In this document: piece by piece, positions 9,121-17,692 of the stretch
Numbering within the stretch: the stretch's first letter is position 1
Layout: each line of letters begins with the position of its first letter
DNA from: Acidobacteriota bacterium
GTDB taxonomy: Bacteria > Acidobacteriota > Terriglobia > UBA7540
Length of the DNA: 64,000 nt
Direction: 5' to 3'
Assembly: GCA_023474345.1 (NCBI GenBank)
Contig: JAMCXS010000031.1
Coordinates: 1-64,000, forward strand
The notes under the pieces: generated by a model
What the model was told of the DNA's origin: nothing
What the model saw: the letters and a program-made list of their open reading frames with translations, nothing else
The model's database searches: none
Program-made: the position numbers and the translations under genes

Positions 9121-9698
9121 TTATATCCTCCTTTACAAAAATGAAATACTCTTCAAGGCCCAGTCGTGGCCCGACGCGCCTAGCTGGATTCGCTATCAAA
9201 CCGGAGGTTAGAGGTGAGATTGCAATTAGGCGACTGGAATCCTGTGGTCCCCCAATACTCGCTCTGCTTGCGGACGCCCTGCGAGCTTCCCGTGTCAGAG
9301 TGCCCGCTTACCGGTCCAGAAGACTTTCAGTTTTTAAGCGTCAAGTTGTTGTGACTACCAGCAAATTCATTCACGAGAATGAATTCAACGCACGGGTGCG
9401 AAATTTACCCCAACAAAAAGCAGATGTCAAGAAAAAAAGTAACAACAAAAAGTAAGAAACAAAAGCAAGAAGGAAGTATAAAGGACGGAATCCGAAATGG
9501 CTTGAACTGGCTGGACATATTGGATATGGATTTTACAGATTACAGTGGCTCCCGTGAAATCTGAAAACCGGCAAACACATTCCGTGCGCCCTGGCAGTGC
9601 GCGGGATTTTTGAGAGGCTCTCCGTTTTTGGCAGTTGCTGAGGGGTCTCGGCAGGCGGGCTTGAACCACTCGCTATGGCGTTGCGCCACGCGGGGCTT
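9121..9698. other. Intergenic region upstream of TonB receptor 2
   Basis: About 580 bases without a convincing gene. It contains the perfect inverted repeat at 9364-9385 and an A-rich plus strand (T-rich on the transcribed minus strand) at 9400-9480. An open frame of 61 codons on the plus strand here is composed mainly of Lys, Ser and Asn codons and lacks a ribosome site. Confidence 0.6.
9364..9385. promoter_or_regulatory. Perfect inverted repeat, candidate operator of TonB receptor 2
   Basis: AATTCATTC and GAATGAATT are perfect 9-bp arms around ACGA, about 245 bases upstream of the receptor start. It lies in a non-coding, AT-rich stretch and has the size of a binding site for a dimeric helix-turn-helix regulator. 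Confidence 0.4.
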
Positions 9699-10622
9699 CT
9701 AGGTTCCAGCGGCTGAACTTGCCTGGATGTCCCTGCTCAGTGCGATCACATAACTCACGAGCTCTTCGGCCTGCTTCTGGTACTCATTATCCAAGTAAAC
9801 CGTGGGCCGGCGCATGCGGTCCGAGGGGAAAACTCCGCGCTGCACAAGGACCCGTTTCTCAATATAGATTGCAAGTTCCAGGTGCTGGAGGGCAAAAACC
9901 AGGAAGGGTTGTAAACGATACGATAAGGCCTTCGCTCCCGCAGCGTCGCCGGAGTCATAAAGGCGAAAAATCTCCGCGCCCACGTCAACGAGCCCGGAGC
10001 CGGGCATGATTCCGCATGCTCCGTGGGCCAAGCCGTCAATGACGGCAATGCCGCCCATTCCGTAAAGGACTTGAAGCCTGCCGCCGGAAGCCCGGATGAT
10101 CTCCGCGCACTTCTTCCCTGGCAAGACAACTTCCAACTTGGCGAACAGGAAGTTTGGGCAACGTTCGGCCAAATCCACGAAGAGCTTTGCGGGCAGGCCT
10201 GCGCCGGTGAAGTCAGCGTCCTGCACCATGACCGGAATGGATACGCTGCGGCACACAGCCTCGTAAAATTCGGTCAGCTCTCTAACGCCCAGCGAACACC
10301 AATCCGGCGCCACCACCATCAAGCCGTCGGCTCCAATCGATTCCGCATAACGCGAGAACTCGACCGTGGAATGAGTCGAACCACTGCCGGTGCTGATAAA
10401 AACCGGGACACGCCCCGCCGTCTGCTCGACAAGAATCCTGGCGACGCGGTACCTCTCCGGGTCAGAAAGTTTATAAAACTCGGTTCCAAAGGCCGGCGCG
10501 CACACTCCCACCGCGCCCATCTGAATGGCAAAGTCAACCTGATTCCGAAAAGAGTTCTCGTCGATGCTTTCGTCGGCATTGAGCGGCAACAGCATCACAG
10601 GAACAACGCCTCGTAGTTTCAA
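9699..10622 (-). CDS. DapA/NanA-fold family lyase or aldolase
   Basis: A 307-residue TIM-barrel protein of the dihydrodipicolinate synthase/N-acetylneuraminate lyase family, normal length for the family. The start is TTG, with GAGGGGG 6 bases before it. The Schiff-base lysine is probably in FLFAKLE (about residue 165). The family GTTGE motif reads AFGTE, and the YNVP motif carrying the active-site Tyr reads VQDAD, so it is not a standard dihydrodipicolinate synthase. Members of this family also cleave keto-acids made from sugar acids. It lies between a glycosidase and a TonB receptor on the same strand, which favours a catabolic role in sugar use. The substrate is unknown. Confidence 0.8.
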   Translation of the reverse strand: MKLRGVVPVMLLPLNADESIDENSFRNQVDFAIQMGAVGVCAPAFGTEFYKLSDPERYRVARILVEQTAGRVPVFISTGSGSTHSTVEFSRYAESIGADGLMVVAPDWCSLGVRELTEFYEAVCRSVSIPVMVQDADFTGAGLPAKLFVDLAERCPNFLFAKLEVVLPGKKCAEIIRASGGRLQVLYGMGGIAVIDGLAHGACGIMPGSGLVDVGAEIFRLYDSGDAAGAKALSYRLQPFLVFALQHLELAIYIEKRVLVQRGVFPSDRMRRPTVYLDNEYQKQAEELVSYVIALSRDIQASSAAGT

Positions 10623-10877
10623 AATCGCCCCCTCAAAGGAATGGACCTACACAACCTTCATTCGAATCGCAATTTGCGACTCGCAAGCTCCCGTCGCCGG
10701 GAAACGTCCGGCCGGCGGGGCTTGATCCCTCGCATCCGATATCATAGCGTCGATAGAAGCTATTGCCAATCTCGCGGAAAGAGCCAAGGCTGATCGATTT
10801 GCAGGATTGGTTCGGATTCAGGAAACGTCGGCTATTTCGCCCGCCAGATCTTTTGCCGATCCAGCGAACTCGCCGCC

Positions 10878-13196
10878 TCAAGTCAAATCAATCTCGATCC
10901 ACTCGACGGGGCGGCCGGCCGCGTTTTGCTCGTGATATTCCACGCGCAAGGATCTTCCCTGAACGGGCATCTGATACTTTTGTGCTTTGCCACCAAAAAG
11001 ATGTTCGGTTACATCAGCGCGAACCGGCGCGTCTTGCCTTTGGATCGTAGCTGTTCCGTTGCCAAACGGCACAATCCCCAGCTTGCTCGCCCGCTGAATT
11101 CCTTCTTCGGTCTTTGAGCTGATGACCACAGAAGCGGTAGCTTCGATCCAGTCGCCATACTTTTTCTGCCCGGGTGTGCCCGTCAGACCTTCTTTACGCA
11201 AAGCGACCAGCACAACTTCATTCCCTTCCCTTCTTGCCCATGAAGAGGTTCGGGCCGCCCGGGTAGGTCCCACATATTCAGCTCCGATGGGCTCGATGGA
11301 AAAGATGTTGTTCGGCCTGAGCACCGCGCTGAGCCCGTTGTACTTTGCCACCCATAAAGGCTGCGGGAAAGCGTCCACCTCGTCACCGGAGAAGCTGTTC
11401 AACGAACCCAAAGTTCCCACCGCCGCAGAATCAAACCAGATCGAGGGCATGGTTGGCCAGTCATATCCGCCCGAACCGTAGGTCGGCATCCCAATTTCTC
11501 CCAGAAGACTGCTGAAGAAAAAACGCCGGTTTGCCTCCAGGTCGTATTCGCCGGCGCAGAGAAACATATCGTCCGGACTGTGCAAATCGAAGTAATCAAT
11601 AAATAAGGGTGAAAGCGAATAGTACATGACGGCCAAGTCGGGCTTTTCCTCCCGCATCGCCTTCACGACCACGTCGAGTCCTTTCAGCAGCAGCTTTTCT
11701 CCTGCCCAGTTCATGTCTTTCGGCCTGCCGGAAGCAAGCGCCGGCAGCTCATAACCAAAGTCGAATTTCACAAGGTCGGGGTTGTAGCGGCGGATAAACT
11801 GCTTCGCCAAGCCCCGCAGCACCCGGCCCACTTCGGGCTGCGTCACGTCGAACAGGTAATAGCGCGAAGGTAATTCTCGCTTGGCTATCGGCTCGCCATC
11901 CACGCCTTGCAGCATGTGCTCCGGACCCAGTCCCAGTTCGCCAGGGTTTTCACAACGGAGAAATGCCGCCCACATTCCCAGCCTGTGCCCTTCGGAACGA
12001 ATTCGGCTCAGGAAGGCATCAAAATGCGGGAACCGCTTGTCATCGTGCTGCAGGCGTCCGTATTGGCCTTCCCACTTGGCATCAATCACAAACGTCTTCG
12101 CTTTCATGCCCGCTGCCTGCATATCGTTGTAAATCGATTCCAGCATCTCCTGATCGAAGCTGGTGTAACCCCTATCGGCGGCGACTTCAGCACCCCAGGT
12201 GTTGAATTGCGGGCTTAATACCACGGAATTCTTTGCAGGCGTGTTTTCTTTTTTGGCAATCACGCCGGCACTTGCCAGGCCCAAATAGTAGCTCCGGATG
12301 GCTTCGTAGTAATTTGGTCCCACGCTCCAGTAAAGCCGCGCACCCAGCTCAACCTTTCCCGGCCCGTGCAAGTGTTTCCACAGATCGCTTCTGTAGCTCA
12401 CAAATAAGCTGTGACGTCCCGAATCCGTGTCAAGGAAAAAATCGCCCGCCGGCAACTCCGCCAACCCGCAGGAAAAAGCGTCGGAAAGGTGTTCCTTCAT
12501 GGCTCCTTTAATATTGATACCGGCGCCGCTTCGATGAAACCCTGCATAGTAGTGCGCGGGAAGCCCCCATTGCTGCGTTAGATGGCTGCCCGCAGCGGCC
12601 CCATGGCCCAGCCAACTGACAGCCTTGAAATGCATATCCTTCGTAATGAGAGGACTCAAGCTCGATCCTTCGCTGATCCCCGGCAGGAGCAAATAGTTGT
12701 GCTCAAGAGAAGGCCTGGCGCTGCGCCCGGCGCCTTCCGCAAAGTAGTAAAATGCCACAACTTCGTCGTCACCCGGAGTCTCGTACTCGACTGGTTCCAG
12801 CCACAATCCGCGGTCATCAAAACGCCACCGCACGGTGAGCTTCCCAGTTCCGTTCACTCCCTCATAGGTTATTTGCGCGCGGTTTGCCTCGTATTGAAAG
12901 CTGGTGGGCCTTCCTGAAACACATTGCCGCTGGCCTCGCGGGGCGGCGGATTCCACTATGACGGCGGGCTGCATCCGGCCCTGCGCCATCACCCGGCCCT
13001 TCGAGTCCGAAAATCGCAGGAGGTCGTCCTCCCGCGACCATTCCCATAAATAGGTTTGTCCCTCGGCTCTCATCTTCTTCTGGTCACCACTTACCCGCAC
13101 CGGCCGCTCAGCGGCGATTGCGTCCTTCCCGGCACCTGCAAGCAGGAGCGAGCTGGCAGAAATTTGCATGAACTCTCGACGATTTACGGCGCTCAT
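10878..13196 (-). CDS. Tat-exported clan GH-D glycosidase (GH36-like)
   Basis: A 772-residue protein with a twin-arginine signal (NRREFMQISASSLLLAGAG, residues 5-23), so it is probably exported folded. The ATG follows AGGAGG. An N-terminal beta domain (about 35-300) is followed by a TIM barrel (about 320-640) with features of alpha-galactosidase-like enzymes: TFVIDAKWEGQYG, a GMW strand, and LVKFDFGYELP, where the Asp after KF is the expected nucleophile. FIDYFDLHSPDD may supply the acid/base. A C-terminal beta domain follows. The family is confident at clan level; specificity (alpha-galactoside or another alpha-glycoside) is not. It lies 255 bases upstream of the DapA-fold lyase on the same strand. 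Confidence 0.75.
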   Translation of the reverse strand: MSAVNRREFMQISASSLLLAGAGKDAIAAERPVRVSGDQKKMRAEGQTYLWEWSREDDLLRFSDSKGRVMAQGRMQPAVIVESAAPRGQRQCVSGRPTSFQYEANRAQITYEGVNGTGKLTVRWRFDDRGLWLEPVEYETPGDDEVVAFYYFAEGAGRSARPSLEHNYLLLPGISEGSSLSPLITKDMHFKAVSWLGHGAAAGSHLTQQWGLPAHYYAGFHRSGAGINIKGAMKEHLSDAFSCGLAELPAGDFFLDTDSGRHSLFVSYRSDLWKHLHGPGKVELGARLYWSVGPNYYEAIRSYYLGLASAGVIAKKENTPAKNSVVLSPQFNTWGAEVAADRGYTSFDQEMLESIYNDMQAAGMKAKTFVIDAKWEGQYGRLQHDDKRFPHFDAFLSRIRSEGHRLGMWAAFLRCENPGELGLGPEHMLQGVDGEPIAKRELPSRYYLFDVTQPEVGRVLRGLAKQFIRRYNPDLVKFDFGYELPALASGRPKDMNWAGEKLLLKGLDVVVKAMREEKPDLAVMYYSLSPLFIDYFDLHSPDDMFLCAGEYDLEANRRFFFSSLLGEIGMPTYGSGGYDWPTMPSIWFDSAAVGTLGSLNSFSGDEVDAFPQPLWVAKYNGLSAVLRPNNIFSIEPIGAEYVGPTRAARTSSWARREGNEVVLVALRKEGLTGTPGQKKYGDWIEATASVVISSKTEEGIQRASKLGIVPFGNGTATIQRQDAPVRADVTEHLFGGKAQKYQMPVQGRSLRVEYHEQNAAGRPVEWIEIDLT

Positions 13197-13666
13197 ATCA
13201 CCTCCTAAATTGCGATGGCTAAATCCGTGCAGGGTTCAGGAAAGAACTTTTCTACGGAGTCTTACGTTTGTCAAGCCGATTCTCGCACCCGGCTTTCCGC
13301 CAGGATTATTCGTGAACTCTGCCCGTGCTGCCAGGCGGCGGAATTTCAACCTCGCCCGCCTTACAATGCTTCAGGAATGATGCGAGCTAAGGCGAATTTC
13401 GAATCAGTGTGATGCCTGTTAAAGAACCCAGATCCAAGGTCAACCGACGCGCCGCCAGTCCATCGGGTCAAAGAAGCAAAGGTGATGGTATCCTATAGAT
13501 GTTGTAAAAGGCCGCCTGTGAGTACCGGGACGCACGTCCTGCGGACGAAAGACAGGTGTGAGTATGTCTGGCGCAAAGGCCAGCGCTTCTAGATTCGCGC
13601 TAGATCCGCCAATGATGCTGATTGGGCCGGGCGTTTCAGAAATTATCGGAGGGGGAAGGTCGAAGG
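13197..13666. other. Divergent intergenic region between the glycosidase and pckA
   Basis: About 470 bases carrying the promoters of two divergent genes. I see a short hairpin (GGACG-CA-CGTCC near 13529-13540) and a twice-used GTGAGTA word (13516 and 13558 areas) in the pckA leader, but no known riboswitch and no clear -35/-10 pair. No gene. Confidence 0.5.
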
Positions 13667-15232
13667 ATGGAATGGACCCACGAAGAAGCTGTTGCCCACA
13701 TTGTGGCGGGGGCACAAGCGCACTGGAATCTTGAGCCGGCGCAACTGGTGGAAGAAGCCCTGCGGCGCAGGGAAGGCGTGCTCGCCAGGGAAGGGGCGCT
13801 GGTGGTCCGCACGGGGGAATTCACCGGAAGGTCTCCTCAGGATAAGTACATCGTGCGAGAGGCCTCAACCGAGGAAACGGTGGATTGGGGCACGGTAAAC
13901 CAGCCGATGTCGGAAGAGCAGTTCGAGGGATTGTTCAAGAAGCTCGTGGCCTTCCTGGAAGGCCGCGAAGTCTTTATTCAGGATTGTTCGGCGAGCGCCG
14001 ACCCGCGCTATGCGCTGCCGCTGCGAGTGGTGGCCCAAAAGGCCTGGCATGCTTTGTTTGCACACCAAATGTTTGTGCGCCGTTCCTTACATCACTCGCA
14101 AAGCTCCAGCAAGGAGTTTGCCATCTTCTTTGCCCCCGAGCTAACCGCCGACCCCAGTCAAGACGGGACACGATCAGGTACTTGCATCGCAATCAATTTC
14201 AAACGTCGCATCGTTCTGATCACAGGGACGTTTTACGCAGGTGAGCTGAAGAAGGCGGTCTTCACAATCATGAATCACTTTCTCCCCGTTCAGGGAGTTC
14301 TGCCGATGCACTGCTCCGCCAACATCAGCCCGGACGGCCAGACCACGGCAGTGTTTTTCGGGCTCTCAGGCACGGGCAAGACCACGCTTTCAGCCGATCC
14401 CCGGCGTCCCCTGGTGGGCGATGACGAGCATGGATGGAGTGAGCAAGGGATTTTCAACATTGAAGGCGGGTGCTATGCAAAATGCATCGGGCTCTCGCGG
14501 GCCAAGGAACCCCAAATCTGGGACGCCATCGGCTTTGGCGTGGTCCTGGAAAATGTGGTCATCGATCCCCGCTCGCGCCAACTCGACTACGCCTCAAGCG
14601 AGCTGACCGAGAACAGCCGCGCGGCTTATCCTATCGAGAACATTCCCAAAGCTGTTGCTTCCGGCGTGGCGGGCCATCCCGCCTACGTCGTCCTTCTGAC
14701 GGCGGACGCCTTCGGGGTGCTTCCGCCGATTGCCAGGCTCACCCCGGAGCAGGCGATTTATCATTTTCTCAGCGGTTATACCGCCAAAGTTGCCGGGACA
14801 GAGCGTGGCCTGGACTTGAGCCCGGCAGCAACATTCAGCGCCTGCTTTGCGGCTCCTTTCCTTTCCCGCCCAGCCCAGGTTTACGCGCGCATGCTTGGTG
14901 AAAAGCTGGTCAAGCATGGGGCTACCTGTTACCTGGTCAACACGGGATGGACGGGAGGGCCCTACGGGATAGGCCGGCGGATCGATCTGCAGGCCACGCG
15001 GGCCATGGTAAATGCCATACTTGAAGGCAACCTGGACTCTGCCGAGGTCGTGGTCGATCCGGTCTTCGGCCTGGCTGTCCCCCGCCACTGCCCGGGAGTT
15101 CCCGGCACGTTGCTCAATCCCCGCACCGTCTGGAATGACAAGCAAGCTTACGACCGCACCGCCGTCGCTCTGCAGGAGCGCTTCGCCCGCAATTCCGACC
15201 ACTCCAAGGTCTTTAACGCGACCTTATCCTGA
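13667..15232 (+). CDS. pckA: Phosphoenolpyruvate carboxykinase (ATP)
   Basis: Converts oxaloacetate and ATP to phosphoenolpyruvate and CO2, the entry step of gluconeogenesis, in the cytoplasm. It has 521 residues, close to the family norm. Visible motifs: RSPQDKYIV near the N-terminus, the P-loop GLSGTGKTTLS (232-242) followed by DDEHGW, and FSACFAAPFL in the C-terminal half. A TTG 45 bases upstream is in frame, but the ATG at 13667 has a purine-rich GGAGGGGGAAGG just before it and gives the usual N-terminus. It converges on the Gfo/Idh gene. Neighbouring glycan and glycerol genes fit a cell switching between sugar and gluconeogenic carbon. Confidence 0.95.
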   Translation: MEWTHEEAVAHIVAGAQAHWNLEPAQLVEEALRRREGVLAREGALVVRTGEFTGRSPQDKYIVREASTEETVDWGTVNQPMSEEQFEGLFKKLVAFLEGREVFIQDCSASADPRYALPLRVVAQKAWHALFAHQMFVRRSLHHSQSSSKEFAIFFAPELTADPSQDGTRSGTCIAINFKRRIVLITGTFYAGELKKAVFTIMNHFLPVQGVLPMHCSANISPDGQTTAVFFGLSGTGKTTLSADPRRPLVGDDEHGWSEQGIFNIEGGCYAKCIGLSRAKEPQIWDAIGFGVVLENVVIDPRSRQLDYASSELTENSRAAYPIENIPKAVASGVAGHPAYVVLLTADAFGVLPPIARLTPEQAIYHFLSGYTAKVAGTERGLDLSPAATFSACFAAPFLSRPAQVYARMLGEKLVKHGATCYLVNTGWTGGPYGIGRRIDLQATRAMVNAILEGNLDSAEVVVDPVFGLAVPRHCPGVPGTLLNPRTVWNDKQAYDRTAVALQERFARNSDHSKVFNATLS

Positions 15233-15305
15233 AGGGAAAGGCGAGGACGCCAAGCCGTATCGGAAGTATTCGCATAAGGTTATTGGGCGTGGCCGCGCGA
15301 TCTCG

Positions 15306-16553
15306 CTACGAAATAACCTCTCCTTTAGCCGCATCCCAGACGGTCTTCAGGCCGCGTTTCAATGCAATGTTTCCTATCCAGGAAGCGCGCGCAGCCTCGA
15401 CTCCCACCGTTATCGGCGCATTGGGCGTTTTCCGCGTGCGCACGCAATCAAGGAAGTTTTTCACGTGGTCAATGGTCCCATCGTGCTCGGCGCGGGCAAA
15501 GATTTCCGGCTCAGGATATTGCGACCCCGGCACAGGCTTCACGCCTTCGGGATAAACCGCCAAGTGCGCCCGGTCAATCTTCAGCGTCGCATGGGTTCCA
15601 CGAAACTCAATTCCTCCGTGGTCAATGCTGTCATTGAGCGCGCCGGTAAAAGCCACCGAGAATTTTCCCGGGTACTCATAAACCGTCGTAATCGTGTCCG
15701 GGCACTGCCAGTTCATCAGGTAAAGGTCGCCGGTGGTTGTGGCGGTCATCGGCGCCGGCTGGTTCATGTACCACTGGATTACATCGATCCAATGGGTCAG
15801 GAGGTCAGTAAGAATTCCTCCGCCAAAATCCCAGTAAAATCTCCACCAGACGAATTTTTCGGCGGTAAATGGCTGGCCAGGAGCGTCACCCAAAAACTTG
15901 TTCCACTCCAGTTGTGACGAATCAATGTTGAAAAGCTTGCTCCCGCCTTTGCGCGAATGGTAATTCTGATACCAATATGTATGAATAAAAGTAATTTTGC
16001 CGAGCTTCCCCGAATCAACAATATATTTGCCTAATTGATAGTGCGGCCAGCTTCGCTGCTGAGTCCCGGTTTGCACAATGCGCCCGCTTTCTTCCACGGC
16101 CTTCACCTCTTCCGGGCCCTCCGCAAGTGAATGAATGACCGGCTTTTCACAGTACGCGTCTTTGCCGGCTCGGACGGCGTCGATCAACATCTGCTTATGC
16201 CAGTGGTCCGGCGAACCAATCAGCACGGCGTCGATGTCCTTCCGGTCGAGCACCCGGCGGTAGTCGTCCGTGGCCGTGGCGATCGGGACGGCCAGCTTCA
16301 GGCCCTCCTGGCGTCGCGGTCCGTACACATCGCAAATTGCGACAATTTCCACTGAAGGTTGGAGGGAAAAGATCTTCCCAACATATTGCGCCCGATGACC
16401 TGTACCCAGTATCCCCATCCGAATCCGGTCGTTAGCTCCCAATACCCGCGCTGGAGCAAATCCTCCCAGCGCAGCAGTGGTGGCGCCCAAAAGCGCCGAA
16501 TCTTTAATAAAATCACGTCGAAAAATTGCTGTTTCAGGTTTAATTTGTCCCAT
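15306..16553 (-). CDS. Tat-exported Gfo/Idh/MocA family oxidoreductase
   Basis: A 415-residue NAD(P)-dependent sugar oxidoreductase-type protein. A twin-arginine signal (FRRDFIKDSALLGATTAALGG, about 11-31) directs it out of the cytoplasm, a type common in acidobacteria and planctomycetes. The Rossmann motif GILGTGHRAQYVG follows at about 48-60, then the dinucleotide-binding EKP (YCEKPVIHS) and the catalytic-domain TDLLTHWIDVIQWY with its His. The ATG at 16553 is preceded by GAGGAGAA; the longer frame starting at TTG 16571 would bury that site. Substrate unknown. Such exported members are thought to keep tightly bound NAD and may act on glycan-derived sugars. Confidence 0.88.
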   Translation of the reverse strand: MGQIKPETAIFRRDFIKDSALLGATTAALGGFAPARVLGANDRIRMGILGTGHRAQYVGKIFSLQPSVEIVAICDVYGPRRQEGLKLAVPIATATDDYRRVLDRKDIDAVLIGSPDHWHKQMLIDAVRAGKDAYCEKPVIHSLAEGPEEVKAVEESGRIVQTGTQQRSWPHYQLGKYIVDSGKLGKITFIHTYWYQNYHSRKGGSKLFNIDSSQLEWNKFLGDAPGQPFTAEKFVWWRFYWDFGGGILTDLLTHWIDVIQWYMNQPAPMTATTTGDLYLMNWQCPDTITTVYEYPGKFSVAFTGALNDSIDHGGIEFRGTHATLKIDRAHLAVYPEGVKPVPGSQYPEPEIFARAEHDGTIDHVKNFLDCVRTRKTPNAPITVGVEAARASWIGNIALKRGLKTVWDAAKGEVIS

Positions 16554-16970
16554 CGCGGTTCTCCTCGACAAGGGATATTAGCGCAACGTTGTGCATTGGC
16601 AACAAAAATTTGCGCGCCGGAAAACAGGGCGAGAAGCATCCTACTCTATTGCAGAGCGCAAAGGCGGGGCTATAAGCATCTTCGGCCGGGAAAAAGGCCA
16701 GATTCAGGCAAGCTCGGCGCTTGCCAGACGACCTTAGGCAGAGGGAATCTTGCAGCGACGCAAACCACACAAGCAAAAAAATGACACATTGTGATCAAAA
16801 AGTGTCGAAAAGAAGACGACAATGCAATAGTTGACCCGGGACAAGAACGGCTAAAACACTCCTGGTCCTTCATAGGAAAACGTTTAGAAACGTCAGGAGT
16901 TTCAAGCGGAATCGCGGCAGTTGGCATCCCATTTGCTCTTTAGGCTATCAAAAGTATTGAGGAGCGAGCC
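16554..16970. other. Divergent intergenic region
   Basis: About 417 bases between the oxidoreductase and the small zinc protein. A weak promoter-like pair, TTGACC at 16831-16836 and TAAAAC at 16852-16857 (15-base spacing), points towards the small gene. I see no RNA gene or strong hairpin. Confidence 0.4.
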
Positions 16971-17210
16971 ATGCTAGACAAAGACGACCTCCGTAGAATT
17001 CACGAGGAACGAGAAGTTCACGAAAAATGGTGGAAAATTTCCCGTCACGTCGTTGCCGATCTTTTAGAGGCTTGCTCGGTCTGTGGAACTGTTCGCGAAC
17101 GGGAACACCTGACCCGCTGCCCATGGTGCGAGGATGTCTATCTTTGTCCTAAGGGTTGCGCGCACACGCACAATTCACAACTTCACCCGAGGGCCTCGTT
17201 CTGGGCCTAG
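16971..17210 (+). CDS. Small Cys/His-rich putative zinc-binding protein
   Basis: A 79-residue soluble protein, unrecognised. The ATG follows GAGGAG with a normal spacer. The N-terminal half is charged and helical (LDKDDLRRIHEEREVHEKWW). The second half carries two Cys pairs, C35-x2-C38 and C50-x2-C53, followed by C59, C63, H65 and H67. This is enough for two zinc sites of treble-clef or ribbon type. It may act through protein or nucleic-acid binding, which is inference. It is a single gene, followed by the convergent queD. Confidence 0.75.
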   Translation: MLDKDDLRRIHEEREVHEKWWKISRHVVADLLEACSVCGTVREREHLTRCPWCEDVYLCPKGCAHTHNSQLHPRASFWA

Positions 17211-17252
17211 CAGGCGGCGCTACTTTGCGGTTCAGGTTGGTCCGGTAAAGGA

Positions 17253-17630
17253 CTAGGGGTTTGGCGGCCGGTAAGTCGCAGAGGTCGTGTCGGTTTCCCA
17301 AACTGTCACGGAATGGATCCGCACACGCTGGCGCTCGATTTTCCGGTCAAGTTCGGTGCCAAGATAATACGCCAGATTTTCGGCTGAGGGGTTGAGCTGT
17401 TTAAAAGGCTCCAGGTCATTCAAGAAACGGTGGTCAAAAGATTCCACAAGCTCCTTCAGGGTGGCACGCAAATCGGCAAAGTCCACGAGCAATCCGATAG
17501 GATTCAACTTTTCACCGGCCACAGTCACCTTAACCCGGTAGTTGTGTCCGTGAACGTTTTCACACTTACCCTTGTAGCCCCGCAAAGCGTGGCCTGCTGC
17601 AAAAGAATACTCGACTGAAACCTCAAACAT
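17253..17630 (-). CDS. queD: 6-carboxy-5,6,7,8-tetrahydropterin synthase (QueD)
   Basis: A 125-residue T-fold enzyme that converts dihydroneopterin triphosphate to carboxytetrahydropterin on the way to queuosine and other 7-deazapurines. The zinc ligands lie in FAAGHAL and HGHNY, and the catalytic Cys in KCENVHGHNY. WETDTTSATY near the end carries the conserved Glu. The frame extends 72 bases further upstream, but GGAGGA immediately before the ATG at 17630 and the normal family N-terminus fix the start. It begins 62 bases after the dinG stop on the same strand. The mammalian 6-pyruvoyl-tetrahydropterin synthase is a relative; queuosine synthesis is the likelier role in a bacterium. Confidence 0.9.
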   Translation of the reverse strand: MFEVSVEYSFAAGHALRGYKGKCENVHGHNYRVKVTVAGEKLNPIGLLVDFADLRATLKELVESFDHRFLNDLEPFKQLNPSAENLAYYLGTELDRKIERQRVRIHSVTVWETDTTSATYRPPNP

Positions 17631-17692
17631 TTCTCCTCCGGCATCCCAGTTCTGTGGCGTGCCTATCGGCTCACTTGCGATTCGTAACGCCC

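Noticed and set aside
9379-9564. 61-codon plus-strand frame upstream of TonB receptor 2
   Set aside because: No ribosome site, Lys/Asn-rich composition produced by A-rich promoter DNA, and overlap with the inverted repeat.
10633-10881. 82-codon minus-strand frame between the glycosidase and the DapA-like gene
   Set aside because: Poor composition, no ribosome site and no motif; treated as non-coding leader of the lyase gene.
1229-13196. Receptor block as a recent insertion or mobile element
   Set aside because: No transposase, integrase, terminal repeats or tRNA border seen; tandem duplication is sufficient.
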